Shown here in pieces: positions 48,148-59,387 of a stretch of DNA of 64,000 nt. The stretch is taken from positions 38,807,410 through 38,871,409 of the forward strand of contig NC_052392.1 of assembly GCF_009389715.1 (NCBI RefSeq), in the 5' to 3' direction. The stretch is from Phoenix dactylifera. Taxonomy: Eukaryota > Streptophyta > Magnoliopsida > Arecales > Arecaceae. Position 1 is the stretch's first letter. Every line of letters begins with the position of its first letter. The notes under the pieces were generated by a model, which saw only the letters and a list, made by a program, of their open reading frames with translations, did no database searches and was not told the origin of the DNA. The translations under genes and the position numbers were made by a program.

Positions 48148-49890
48148 ATGGAAGCAGGGAACCTCAATATCAGCAGAGCACAAGGTAACGCATGCTGGGG
48201 AATCAAAATTGTTGGTCTCTGCTCTTTTGTCCACTGCACATATGGTGGTATTCTGTATTTTTATCTGCACTTCAGTTGAATCTTTCCTCCTTCCTCATCC
48301 ACATATGCTTAAACCATCATCAGTTTAGAATGTTACTGTTTAGATTCAAAGCATTAATTGAGAAAGCACCTGAAAAAACATCAATCATTTGAAAAGCATT
48401 ATTGCATCATTAACAATTGGGAAAGTAGGAGGAGGTTTCTACTTTCTCCATCACTCATGTTCAGTTTTCCTTTCAGAACTTGGTTGCTCTTCTCGGCTCG
48501 GATATTATTATACCACTTTGAAGCAATAGCAGTATTTCATAGATTCGTGCCTTCTCTAGCATGAAGTTTTTATGACTCTCTTCGGCCTTTCCATCTTCAT
48601 GCCGCCCCTCCGTTAAAATTTAGCATTTCCAACTTATAGTTCGCTTCTGTTTTTATTCCAGTTTTATTCTCAGATGCTCAGCAAAAAAATTTTCATGGCT
48701 ATTCTGATATTTCATTTTTTTAAGCATACAAATCTATTGGATTGGATGGCCAGCAACATGCCATGAAAACTTCAGCTGGTGTCTTCTCCTCCTTCTCTTG
48801 CTGACAGAAAGAACGCAAAATAAGCTTCATAAACTTGTGGTGCACTTTTGGTTCATGGCATAGCAGGAGAAATGCAGGAGCTGGACTCTGCAAACCATGG
48901 GGGGGAGAAGCAGTGGCCTAGCATGACACCAGAGGAAGAAGACCTCATAAGCAGGCTCCACCACCTGCTAGGAGAGAGGTAACTAGAACCTTAAACCTTT
49001 CAAGTTAAAAAAAAAAAAAAAAAGTGAACTCGGTTCTGCATAAAGTAATCACAAGTCCTTTTTTTATTGTGAAGTATGTATCCAGCGCAAACAAAAGGCA
49101 ATCATAGGTGACGACTCATACAGATATATGAGATCAGGAGCTTTCCTTTTTTTCCCTTTCAATTGGATAAGTGTAAAAATTGCTAGCTTTTGCAGGGAAC
49201 CACAATATTAATATTTGTGAGATCAGTTGATTGCTGCCTTATGTTGGGAAATCTGGAAGGAAAGGAATACAAGAACTTTTCTCAAGAGAAAAGGCACTAT
49301 TTACTATGTTTTGCAGAAGACTCTCCATACGTACCAAAGCTGGGAATATTTAAGACCCAAGAAGATGATTGACTTGCACCAAAACTTGTGGACAGCTTCA
49401 CTTCTGCCCATGAGGCCACCTTGATGTTTGTATTGGTGTTTGTTGTTTTTCAATACCTGATCCTCGTCTTATTTTGATGGTTATCTCCCTTCTACTTTCT
49501 TGTACATAGTGCTCTTTTCTGAATAAAATTTGGGGCAAGTGTCTTACTTCCTCCAATTCACACACACACACACGCACAAAAAAAAAATTAAAATTAACGA
49601 AAGCTAGCTTAACCTGGAAAACTGATGCCCATGGACCTCGTATCATTTCTCCACTGTTCTTCAAATGTTTATTCATTGTTTTTCCTTTTAATGTCAGGTG
49701 GGAGCTGATTGCTAAAAGACTACCTGACAGAACAGCAGAAGAAGTGGAGAGATACTGGGGAACGAAGGAGAGGAGAGAACTTGGGGAGGACAAGATCCAT
49801 AAGCCTGTCTGTGCAAGATTAAGTCCATCCTTTAAGTTCACCATGGATGAACCAGTAGAAGGTGGGAAACCATCACAAACTGGATCTTGA
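48148..49890 (+). CDS. Small single-repeat R3-MYB, CAPRICE/TRIPTYCHON type
   Basis: Three exons, 48148-48184, 48867-48978 and 49698-49890, encode 113 residues. The single R3 MYB repeat runs from about residue 28 to 72 (WPSMTPEEEDLISRLHHLLG, ERWELIAKRLPDRTAEEVER, YW). The segment DLISRLHHLLGERWELIAKR fits the bHLH-binding signature [DE]Lx2[RK]x3Lx6Lx3R exactly. Proteins of this type have no activation domain; they compete with R2R3-MYBs for bHLH partners and repress trichome, root-hair or pigment fate. The role here is inferred from that family. The first short exon, the intron positions and the break inside ERW are typical of the group. The exon-2 acceptor is a CAGCAG tandem, so a start at 48864 adding one residue is possible. 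Intron 2 contains a LINE tail. Confidence 0.92.
49190..49602 (+). mobile_element. 5'-truncated LINE tail in the MYB intron
   Basis: The plus-strand frame LIAALCWEIWKERNTRTFLKRK, followed by LQKTLHTYQSWEYL, is the typical C-terminal end of plant L1-type ORF2. A 3' untranslated part follows, ending in an AC run and poly(A) near 49585. GCTAGCTT occurs at 49182-49189 and 49603-49610 and may be a short target duplication. It is 5'-truncated and in the same orientation as the host gene. Confidence 0.75.
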
Positions 49891-50094
49891 AATGCAAGGC
49901 TCCTTCACTCCTGGTATTCGGACAAATAAATCCATCGCATGTCAAGAACCGCTTGTTCTTAGAAAACTTCGTAACGCCAACCATGTCTTGTATAAGTCAT
50001 CAGTTAACCCACCTTTATTGCTATTTGGTATGCAACGTTTGCCATTTATGCTTCTTTAGATGTTGAACTTTGGAGTATGTTCTATGGTTTGCTG

Positions 50095-50262
50095 TATCAG
50101 TATGAATCGAATAGTATAGAGTGGACCATATCTTATTAGTATTCGGTATAGATTGCGTACCGACGTTCGATACGCCGAAAAAAATTCATACCATACCGTA
50201 CTGACACGGTGCTAGTATAGCACTGGTATGAAGTTCTATACCGAAATGGCGAATCTTGATAA
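50095..50262. mobile_element. GGTACCG-type element, copy D (degenerate)
   Basis: Contains CGTACCGACG, CCATACCGTACTGACACGG and related words. The right end GGCGAATCTTG resembles the CGAACCTTG end of copy B. The left end is not clear. Confidence 0.45.
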
Positions 50263-50744
50263 GAACAGCTGCATAGGTAGTTCTTGCGACAACAAATATG
50301 GATCAGATAGCAAAATAACATGATGTATATTACTGAAGCATCCAAAAGACTTAAATTATGAGAACTCTCATCAATATGATACTCCTTTATCTCACCTGCT
50401 AACACCACTGGTATTGTTTTGATTTATTAAACAGGGAGTAAAAGCTTGACAGATCTGAGCTATTAAAAAAAAATCATAACTTTGTGCTTATCTTGGACCA
50501 GAAATTCCGTGAGTCATCTACGTGGTCATATGGCCGGTATGAATCATATGATCCACCAAAAGTGGAGAGTGTTTTGTTATCGTCTCTTGTCCATATGTTA
50601 TCCCTCCATAAGTGAGCTCCAAATTTCTACCGTTGGAACTCTGGGCAATAGAGGAGCTCCAGCATGAAACTTAGAAGGCCATCAGAAAGGCAGAAAGAAG
50701 GTTGCTCTTTTTTTTTTGTGTGTGTGTGTGTGAGTGTGTTTTTC
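50263..50744. other. Intergenic, downstream of the MYB gene
   Basis: No gene recognised. A TG/TC-rich tract near 50720-50765 leads into the next repeat. Confidence 0.45.
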
Positions 50745-51006
50745 TTCTCTCTCTCTCTCTCTCTCATAAATTGTTCAAACAAAATTTTTCTTATTAGATA
50801 GCTAACTCTCGAAGATGCAAGAAGCCTGCAATACCAGAAAAAAAAAAGGGAATTGTCTTGTTATTTTGTCTCCATATGGAAATTTGATGCAGAAATAGTC
50901 TAATTAGATACTAATTTCCATAGGTCCAACGTTTTAACAAAAAGCTAGGAATAGATGAAATGAAACTTCTTGAGTTTTTCTCTAATGGATCACAAAAGAA
51001 AAATAT
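50745..51006. repeat. Direct repeat, copy 1 of about 255 bp
   Basis: Repeated at 51236-51492 in the same orientation. Shared phrases include TTATTAGATAGCTA, AAGCCTGCAATACCA, TCTCCATATGG and GATAGATGAAATGAAACTTC. No coding content. Confidence 0.8.
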
Positions 51007-51235
51007 TTTAGCATCCATGTACTCAAAAAAAAGAAAAAGAACTTACAGCTTTTTTTTTAAAAAAAAAAAGAGTTAAGAGTTATTTTACAAATATTTTACA
51101 GAATTTGAGTAGGACTCTTCTTAATTATTTTTTAAAAAAGTAATTGGCCACTTGGCATCCATTTAGCGTCCATCTACCCAAAAAAAAAGAATTTAGAGTT
51201 ATTTTAGAAAGTCGTTAACTAATTCCTGCACCTCC

Positions 51236-51492
51236 TCTCTCTCTTAAATTCTTCAAACATAATTTTACTTTATTAGATAGCTATCTCTCAAAGATGCAAT
51301 AAGCCTGCAATACCAAAATAGTTGAGGGAAAGAAAAGGAGTTCTCTTGTTATTTGGTCTCCATATGGTAATTTGATACAGAAATAGTCTAATCAGATGCC
51401 AATTTTAGTAGCTCCAACCTTTAAAAAAAAAGCTAGGGATAGATGAAATGAAACTTCCTAGGTTTTTTCTAAAGGATCAGAAAAGAAAAATA
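51236..51492. repeat. Direct repeat, copy 2 of about 255 bp
   Basis: Second copy of the repeat at 50745-51006; starts are 491 bp apart. Confidence 0.8.
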
Positions 51493-51589
51493 TAACTGCA
51501 AGACTGCCAAATAAAAGAGAAAACATATATATCGCCATAATATGTAGCTTCCATATGATGTTATGTATGCCGATGTGGCTGATCACAGG

Positions 51590-52463
51590 AAAGCCAAGGT
51601 CGATTAGTGTTTCTTGTTTTCTTTGTTGAGATTTTTGTAGATTTCTATAATATATAGAGACATTTTCTATAATTATAATATTTTATTATGGGTATTTTGG
51701 TCAAAAAAATAAAATTTATAAATCAAAACAGCTTTTCTACGCAGGGGCCTCGCTCTGTAACAAGATTGATCTCGCGGTGTACCATGGACTGTGAGATCAA
51801 TCGGGAGATAAACAGAGAATGGGTGGACCGCGATGCCGTGGTCCACGCTTAGAGGTGGACCGTGATGTCGTGGTTCTCCACACTTAGTCTCTTCCTCTCT
51901 ATCCCTCTGTCTATTTCTCTGATGCCGACCACACTAAGAGGTGGACCACAATGCTGCACTTCTCCATCACCTAGTCTCTCCCTCTTTATCCCTTTGTCTA
52001 TTTCTCTAATGCCAACCACACTGAGAGGTGGACCGCGATGCCGCGGTCCACGCTGAGAGGTCGGCATTTAGAGAAATAGAGAGAGATAGAGAGGAAGAGA
52101 GTGGGTGATGGAGGATGAGGAGAAAAAGGGAAAAAAGAAGATGAAGAGAGAGCTTTGAAAGGAGAGAACGAGAGATCGATGGAAGATAGGGACGATGACG
52201 AGACTCCATTATGGATTGTTTTCAAAAAAATGGAGAACAAAACTAATTTTTTCTCAAATAAAAAATAAAATAATGGATAAATAAATGGAGAAAAAAGGAA
52301 TACCTTGATCACGAAAAAGCCCAGGCCAATTAGTGTTCCTTGTTTTCTTTGTTGGGACTCCTACAAATGTCTATAATATAAAGAGATATTTTCTATAATT
52401 ATAATATTTTATCATAAGTATTTTAATTTAAAAAGAAATATAAATCAAAAAAGCTCTTCGACA
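51590..52463. repeat. Nested repeat: flanking direct repeats around a tandem and inverted core
   Basis: Direct repeats of about 155 bp (51590-51744 and 52313-52463, sharing TTGTTTTCTTTGTTG and TTTTCTATAATTATAATATTTTAT) enclose a core. The core has units of 86-87 bp starting with AGAGGTGGACC at 51851, 51937 and 52024. After the third start, the sequence turns into an inverted copy (TCGGCATTTAGAGAAATAGAGA) of the earlier units, so it can fold back. No protein is recognised. Confidence 0.75.
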
Positions 52464-52679
52464 CGTGCTAAAAGTGCCTTTTTTTTTCCAAGAAGCTGTT
52501 TTAGTTTTATGGCAAAATTAAAATAGCTTTCCGATTTTTTTACCAAATACCCCTATTCAATGCAAAAGTACTTTTGGAGAGTCAGAAAGTGCTTTCTGGC
52601 CCACCAAAAGATCTGCCTAATAGGGCCTAATTATCAGCTTACTAAAAATTGGAAAACACACTTTGAAGCATTAGGTTAT

Positions 52680-53239
52680 TGTTGTGGAAATAAAGGGTCT
52701 CGAACTTAGTCCCACATTGGCTAGGTAGCGAAAAGGTCTGTGCTTTAAATGGAGGAGGAAACTATTTTCCTTGTGAGGCGCCTTTTGTGGGGCAAAACCG
52801 TCTCGGGACGGAAGAGACTATGAAACCCCTCCCTAGAGCAGACAATACCTTGCAAGGAACGCAGCCGTTCTTCTGCCTACATTTGGTATGGACTGAGCTC
52901 TGAGGTCGAGGGATACCCTCAACCTCATCAATGGTGCTTTTGTTGAGAGCCCTTGACCCCGGCAAAGACCTTCCCGCTAGGGGGGCTATATTGTGGGAAT
53001 AAAGGGTCTTGAACTTAGTCCCACATCAGCTAGGTAGTGGAAACGTCTATGCCATAAATGGAGGAGGAAACTCTTTCCCTTGCGAGGCGCCTTTTGTGGG
53101 GCAAAACCGTTTCGGGGCAGAAGTGACTATGAAACCCCTTTCCAGAGCGGACAATATCTTGCGGGGGACATAGCCGTTCTTTTGCCTACATCCGATATAG
53201 ACTTAGCTCTGAGGTCGGGGGATGCCCTCGACCTCATCA
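52680..53239. mobile_element. TRIM (terminal-repeat retrotransposon in miniature)
   Basis: A 560-bp non-coding LTR-type element. Two direct terminal repeats of 251 bp (52680-52930 and 52989-53239) start near TGTTGTGGAAATAAAGG, contain AACTTAGTCCCACAT and end CCTCATCA. The 58-bp middle begins with TGGTGCTTTTGTTGAGAG, in the primer-binding position, and ends with a purine-rich AGGGGGG tract. GTTAT on the left and GTTAC on the right fit a 5-bp target duplication. By hand count the two repeats differ at roughly 37 of 251 positions, so the copy is old. It codes for nothing and depends on other elements. Confidence 0.85.
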
Positions 53240-53609
53240 GTTACTTACCTCTTCTCGCTTTAAAATCCCACTTCAGTTAGGCGGGGTAGGTTCACCCATT
53301 AAAATACAATTAATTTTATCATTATTTTAAAAGCCAAACAAAGTTAAAAATTAAGATACTATTGGAGGTAGAGTCTCATGCCCAAGATGAATGAAAGATA
53401 AGATCGATCGGGCGGTAGTACCTAACCGCATAAATCGATCTAGATAAGATGAACTCAATCAATCAGGATCAGACATGATGTAAGCAACTCAACAAAGATC
53501 AATAGTGACGAATTCTAAATAGATCTGGCAAGGAACGAGGTAATGGGTCACCCTACCTTTCATTTTGGGGCCAACTTGGATCCGAGAAAAAAAAAAAAAA
53601 GTCAAGGCT
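53240..53609. other. Spacer between TRIM and LINE
   Basis: AT-rich sequence with an A run at about 53587-53600; no gene recognised. Confidence 0.45.
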
Positions 53610-53624
53610 TGAACTAAGATCTCT

Positions 53625-53841
53625 TTTTTTTTGTGGTAAAAACGGCTACTCATATCATATAGTACGAACGTGAGTACAGCCCTCCAAGTCATGGGAGAGT
53701 AAAAGGTACAACTGTGAAGGGACGTCTACATCAGACGTCCACAAAAAAGCACCTGAGTGCCGAGCGACAAAGGAGGCGACCCAATCTGCTGCCCGGTTCG
53801 CCTCCCTAAACACGTGTGCTGCCTGAAAATCAGCCATCATC
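53625..53841 (-). mobile_element. 5'-truncated LINE (217 bp) with 15-bp target duplication
   Basis: On the minus strand the insert begins inside the RNase H domain of an L1-type ORF2 (MMADFQAAHVFREANRAADW, then VASFVARHSGAFLWTSD and LLSHDLEGCTHVRTI), reaches the stop codon and ends in a short 3' untranslated part with poly(A), seen as the T run at 53625-53632. Identical 15-bp direct repeats TGAACTAAGATCTCT at 53610-53624 and 53842-53856 flank it. This is the textbook result of target-primed reverse transcription with early stop. Confidence 0.9.
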
Positions 53842-53856
53842 TGAACTAAGATCTCT

Positions 53857-55863
53857 GGGTCTTGCTTGGAGCGAGAAAGAGGGCGAAGGGAGCGAAACAA
53901 TGTAGAAAAATAAGAAGAGGAAAGTGAGGATGAAGAAGAAGAAGAGAGAGGAAGAGGAGGAAGAAGAAGAGGGCCACGACCAGGTGGCTGTGGGGTTCAA
54001 CAGCCGAAAGACTGGCGACAAACGGGCAACCAACGACGGTAACAGGGCGGCCGATGACGAAAAGAAAAGGAATAAAGGGCTCAAAACAGGGGTTTGAGCC
54101 CCTCTCTCTCTTCCTTCATGATCTCCGGTTGGGTACAAGTCCCTATCTTCGGCGACAAGCGCCAACAGCGGAGGAGGCCAAAAAAAGGGCTTTTCGGATG
54201 GGAAAACAGGGGTCTATCGGATCTAAAAATAGAGCCTCATATTCTTGAATTTTTTCAATAAAAACTCAGCTGAAGGTGAGATTAGCGAACAAGAAAATAA
54301 AGGAGAAGAAGATTAAGTCTCTTACTTGTGCTTCCGATGAGGAAATTGTGGCATTTTCCGGCGAGCACAAGAAGCTTATGCAGTCGGCAATGAAGAAAGG
54401 AAAGAAAAGAAGGGCAGCGGCTATGAGATCTACCGGTGAAGAAGATCTACCAGAGCACTGCCCTGTTTCAAATCCTGACAGGCCTTCGGGCTTTCATTAG
54501 GCGTCGGGCCGGGCCAACAGGCCGGCCCAAGGAGGCTGAGCGTCACACTATCCTCTTGGATCATAATGGCTCCGAGGATGGTCTTCTTTAATGTTTGGTT
54601 CCTCTCACAGCCACCTTCAAAGAAGAGGAGAGGAAGACAGAGGAAACGGATTGCATTTTGATTACATGCTTCTTTTAAGTTTCCAACAAGAGGAGGTTGA
54701 TTTAGTGGTGAAAAATACGACCTGAGGGAATTAAAACAATCTGTGCTTTAACAAAATATATTTCTTGTATTTCCTGGATGTCTGCATGATGTCTGGCCAA
54801 GCCTAGTATTACTTTCAATCAAACTTGATGCTGCCTTCATATTCTCCACTATAAACTGCATCTCACTGGGGGTGAAAAGGATTGCTTGGGCTTGCTGAGG
54901 AGTTTGCAGAAACTATGATCATAAATCTGAAACTATATAGGAGAAAGGGAGAATGAGAAGAAAAAAAAACCAAGAACATAGAGACCCTTGAACCAATTGG
55001 GAAGAGAGAGCCACTGATCTTACAGAAGGCATTCTATGTATAAATCTACAGGAACTCCTATCATACCCCAATTTCCTGGAAGAAAATTTATACAGATCCA
55101 TTGACTTCTAGGAAAAAAATGGGGAAGCACCAGTATAACTGATCTGGAATAGATAAGGAAGTATCTTCTTGGTGTTCTTTTTAATTTGTCCAATTTTCAT
55201 GCTTTGGAAGGTGGACAATGTTCAGAGTTCAAGTTCCAGCTTGGTACCTGCACTTGGTATACAATAATTAGGTCGAGTTCAACGACAGGTCTGTGTTCAA
55301 AACTCATTCTCTTTCTTCAGTTAGATTTATACAGAATGTTGTTTATTCCTTTATGATTTTATGAGAAGTGAAAGCTTTATAAGGTCATGCAATGAGACTT
55401 TAGACCATAAACAAAAAGTTGGAAAATTCAAGTTATTCTAAAATGGATGTCTTATAAAATGATAAAAAATCAGGGCCTTCCACAGAGAAGTAAACTGGCT
55501 TAGCAAAGACTATTGATAGAGAATTGGCACTAGAATATTCAGAGACCCAATTCACCAAAATATTGTGTCATTCAGTTGTATTAAGAATCTGTGCTCCTGG
55601 TATCAATGCATAACTATCAATATGGATACCTAAATTACATGTTTGGTTTAAAAATGCTATATAAACTCCATCTATCATGGTTTGCTAGCTTACTGTTCAT
55701 TTAATTTTCCTTTTTCAATGTTCAATTAGTACAATGTTGTCAATTATTGTCATTCATCTTTGACCGATTAAGATAAGGTCATAAGCTAATGAATGAGAAC
55801 ATAGTAGAGGCCCCCTACCATGCCTAAAATGGTGGCAATTGCATACACTTATAACAAATATTT
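53857..55863. other. Gene-poor stretch, purine-rich at its left end
   Basis: GA-rich low-complexity sequence at 53860-54000 creates spurious frames. A basic open frame at 54276-54500 has no family resemblance. No gene is supported. Confidence 0.45.
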
Positions 55864-56276
55864 TACTAATAGAGTATATTTAAAAAAAGCCTTCTGAGAT
55901 TTATATTTATTACACTTACATCTAATAGTTTGTAATTTCTACCCTTACATCCAATTAAATTAACGGTGTTAGTGAAACTTTTTTTACCTCATGTGAAAGT
56001 CAAAATTACCTTTGAGTAGAAAAGAGGATACACATATTTTCTTATGTCCTTGGATGATTGTTGTGTCACTTAAGATCATTTTGGTCTTTTTTTTTTTAAA
56101 TATGGCATTTGGGCTGCATTTAAGATTAATGGTTTGGCTAACGTTTGTTAAGTTATGATTAGAGTGTCGGATGAAAATAAACCTTATGAGGATAAGCGTA
56201 GGTTTTTCAAACTATTAGGTGTAAGTATTATTTACCTCTAATCGCGGGAGGGTTTTTATAATTTACTCCTACTAAT
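55864..56276. mobile_element. MITE with inverted ends
   Basis: The left arm (ACTAATAGAGTATATTTAAA, then ACTTACATCTAATAGTTTG) is repeated in inverted form at the right end (AGTAGGAGTAAATTATAAAA, then ACTTACACCTAATAGTTTG). Arms are about 90 bp within about 413 bp. No coding content; the target duplication is unclear. Confidence 0.65.
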
Positions 56277-58170
56277 ATTTAAAAAAAGAACTAACATATT
56301 CAAAGGGTAAAGTGTTTGTAGAGTACCATCTGATGCATACGTTGTTCACATCAAATCATATAAAATGTAGATTGAGCTCTATCATGGTATCATAAGAACA
56401 TTGAAAATTTAATAAATCGGACAAAACATAAAAATGGGAGCACTACAAAAATTAGATAGAAAATCAGCTGTTAAATTCCAAAATGGGGGAATACAAATGA
56501 CTTGGGTAGGCAATTCCAAAAGTGTACAGATTCTAGCAAGAACTTTCAAATGTATCTTTTCACATACATTTGTAAAGCTTGTTAAACTCAGAAAAGTTGA
56601 TAGTGCACATTCCAAAATATAGCAAAACTTCTAGCATCAAATCATTAGAAAAAACAAGAACTTCCAAAACAGGATCAAAATGCATACTTTCTATTAGAAC
56701 ATAGCTATAAAGTTATTCTGAACTCGAAGAAGCTGACATCTCAATGGTCAAACTACTGAAATAAAACTGAAACTTCTCTTTTAGGAACTTGAAGCCAAGA
56801 AATCAAATAAAAGCTGTAAAATGCACTAGGTAGGCAAAAAATTGGGATATGTTTCAAAATTGAATGAGCATTACAGCCTGAATCTGGAACCTGCATTCAA
56901 AATGAAACTAGAAAGAAAAATAGAATCTTACAACTTAAATGATCTGATAAAAGCATAAAACAAAAGAAAAAAATAGGAACTTCATATTTGTAGAGTCATA
57001 AATTCTGACAAAATACTTGGAAAGAAAACTCATCCCACTAATTATATAGAAATCATCAAGCATAAGGAAATCAAAAAGTATATAAGCCTAAACAGTGTCA
57101 TGTATGATACTCTGTAGAAATAACAGAGAATAACCTAAATTTTAGGCAAAGTCTACTTTCAGGATTCCACAGGCAAATACAGATAACATTTGAATAAATT
57201 TTGCCTAAGAGCTAAAAAACTATTGGGTTCAGAGATCCTGTGCCGAGTAGTCACTTAAGGTTGTAACCAATTAAGGTATCGTATAAGTAGCTTATTGTTA
57301 TAGGTTTTTATTATAGAGTATTGCTGTGTTTGGTTATAGCTTGGTGGTTGTCACTCATCAATTGGCTACTTATTGTTATAAACTATGTTTTTATAGACCA
57401 GTAGCTATAAATGGAAGTGAAGAATGCTATGGTTCTAAAACATAAAAAGATTTAGGAGCTTTGTTTGTCCTCAAATTGAGTCAACTTATTGTGTGCATTC
57501 TATTTCATTGAAGAGATACATATCATGAACAAATTGCCAAACCTCCAAGAGAGATTCCACAAAAATCTTTGATAGGAAGTGAGACATCAAAGGGAACCCA
57601 AGATGTACAAATGGAAACAAATTCAAGATTCTGAGTGATGAAAATGGGCCCACAAATCAAATTAATTTTCATTGAGCACCAATATTTTTAGTTCTTCCTA
57701 TTCATCTTTTAACTTGCGACATTTTTTATTTTTGTTTTCATTTTCTTGTTAATTCTACTGCCAAACATTGTTATCATGAAAAATAAAGCCAGATAAATCT
57801 TCCTTAATAAGATTGAAATCAAAATCTCTTTTCCTAATCAAATAGGAGATTTCTTCATGATATTCCACCGTATGAATTGCTCATGTCGAATGAATTCCAG
57901 TGTTCCACTAGGAAAAAAAAGAGGCACGCTCAACGGCTAGTTATACTTTAATATTCTAAATTTATTCATTTCATTTATTTTTTGTGTGATGGCATTGGAG
58001 CATGAAATTGGTTGAATCTAAATTTTGTGAGGCAGTTGATTAATTAGATTCAATTTAAAAAAAAAGTAGGGTCAAATCTAATTTCTAAACTTGATACTAT
58101 TTCGAGTAAACTCGAGCATAATGGGCTATTCACCCGTCCCATATTTCACTTTAGTTATTTTATTTTTTAT
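56277..58170. other. Gene-poor, AT-rich stretch
   Basis: No recognised gene or element. Short frames near 56410-56620 on both strands are overlapping shadows without family resemblance. Confidence 0.5.
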
Positions 58171-58381
58171 TTTTTTTTGTTACAGCGGCTATTCACACAA
58201 CTCTAACATGAGTATAACCAGCCGAGTCAAATGAAAGTAGATGACATAGAGATAGAGGAGACGATCTAGTCTATTGCCTAGTTCATCTTTTGATATATAT
58301 ATATAAACAGCCAGAAAAGAATTACAATCTCTCATAAGACTTTTATTGGAGCGATGCTAACCAATTAAACTATGCCTTAAG
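58171..58381 (-). mobile_element. tRNA-derived SINE with LINE-like tail
   Basis: On the minus strand the head has an A-box-like TAGTTTAATTGG (58372-58361) and a B-box-like GATTGTAATTC starting 43 bp later, the spacing of a tRNA. The body runs to a 3' tail (plus-strand reading GCGGCTATTCACACAACTCT, then AACATGAGTATAACCAGC) that resembles the 25.7-kb candidate, and then the T run at 58170-58178. No target duplication was found. Confidence 0.55.
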
Positions 58382-59387
58382 CTCGGTCTCTGTCTGAGAT
58401 GAGTCGAGCACTTGAAAACCAAGCCATTCCGGTCGCGCTCCTTGGGTATGCCGCTGCACCAAAAATAATGGAAAAAAAAAAAAATTCATTCCGGGTCACG
58501 TTTCTTGTCTCTTCCTTAGCCATTAATTTATTATTCCATGTACGCCAAAACAAAATACCAACCTTGTTCGTTCTTTCTGGGAAAAAAATGTCCTCATTAT
58601 TAAATACGTACAAAGCTAGGCACAAAATTGAAAAAACGTCTCCACGGAAAAGTGACCACCCATCATTAGGTGTTCCTCTGTTGATGGTAACGCCCACCCA
58701 ATATATGCTCTCCATCAACACCATCAGTTCTCGATCAGACGGTCAGGAGACGTTTGCTTGGCCCCTTTACTGGGCAAGTGGAATTCCGCATTACCGTACC
58801 GTCTCCAAAGCACGACCGACGAAAGACCCATCAAACGAATCAAGAAAACGACGGCGTTCTGTTGGAGAAAATCCCACCGTATTCATTGCGGGTGATTTCT
58901 GCCCCTTGGACATAACGTCGAATCCTCTCCATCTCTTCTCGATCAGACGGCTGAAAAAGAAAATATTTATAGACTATATCATAAATTCGCAAGTCCAAGG
59001 GACTGCTTATAAATTATGTACCGTCATATGCGATAACACGACACAAGTGAAGAGACATTCTAATTTCCAATAATGCCAGGGAGCTAATAGGAAGAAAATC
59101 CCGCTCCATGATAAAAGGCCCCAAGAATCTTTTCATTGTAAATAGAAAGAGGAATTCCTCTGGCATTCAACTTTCGTTCTTCGCCTCTCTCTCCCTGGCT
59201 TGGCGGAGTCTCTCTTCTCCGCCATTTCTCCTCTCTGTTGGGTTTTCGGCTGGAATTCGAGGGGGGAGTGATGGATTTCTGAGCCTCGGAGGAGTTCTTG
59301 AAGCAATCCTTCGCTTATATTCTTGCATGCAAGAAGAGAGATGGAGAGGTTTGGGCTCAATTTGGACAAAATCGGAAGGAGTTAATT

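Noticed and set aside
54276-54500. Lys-rich open frame of 74 codons
   Set aside because: Low-complexity basic composition, no family resemblance, repeat-rich surroundings.
58399-59073. Long plus-strand open frame of 224 codons upstream of the OST3/OST6 relic
   Set aside because: No family resemblance, poor codon texture, and it overlaps the end of a SINE candidate and probable promoter sequence. Treated as chance.
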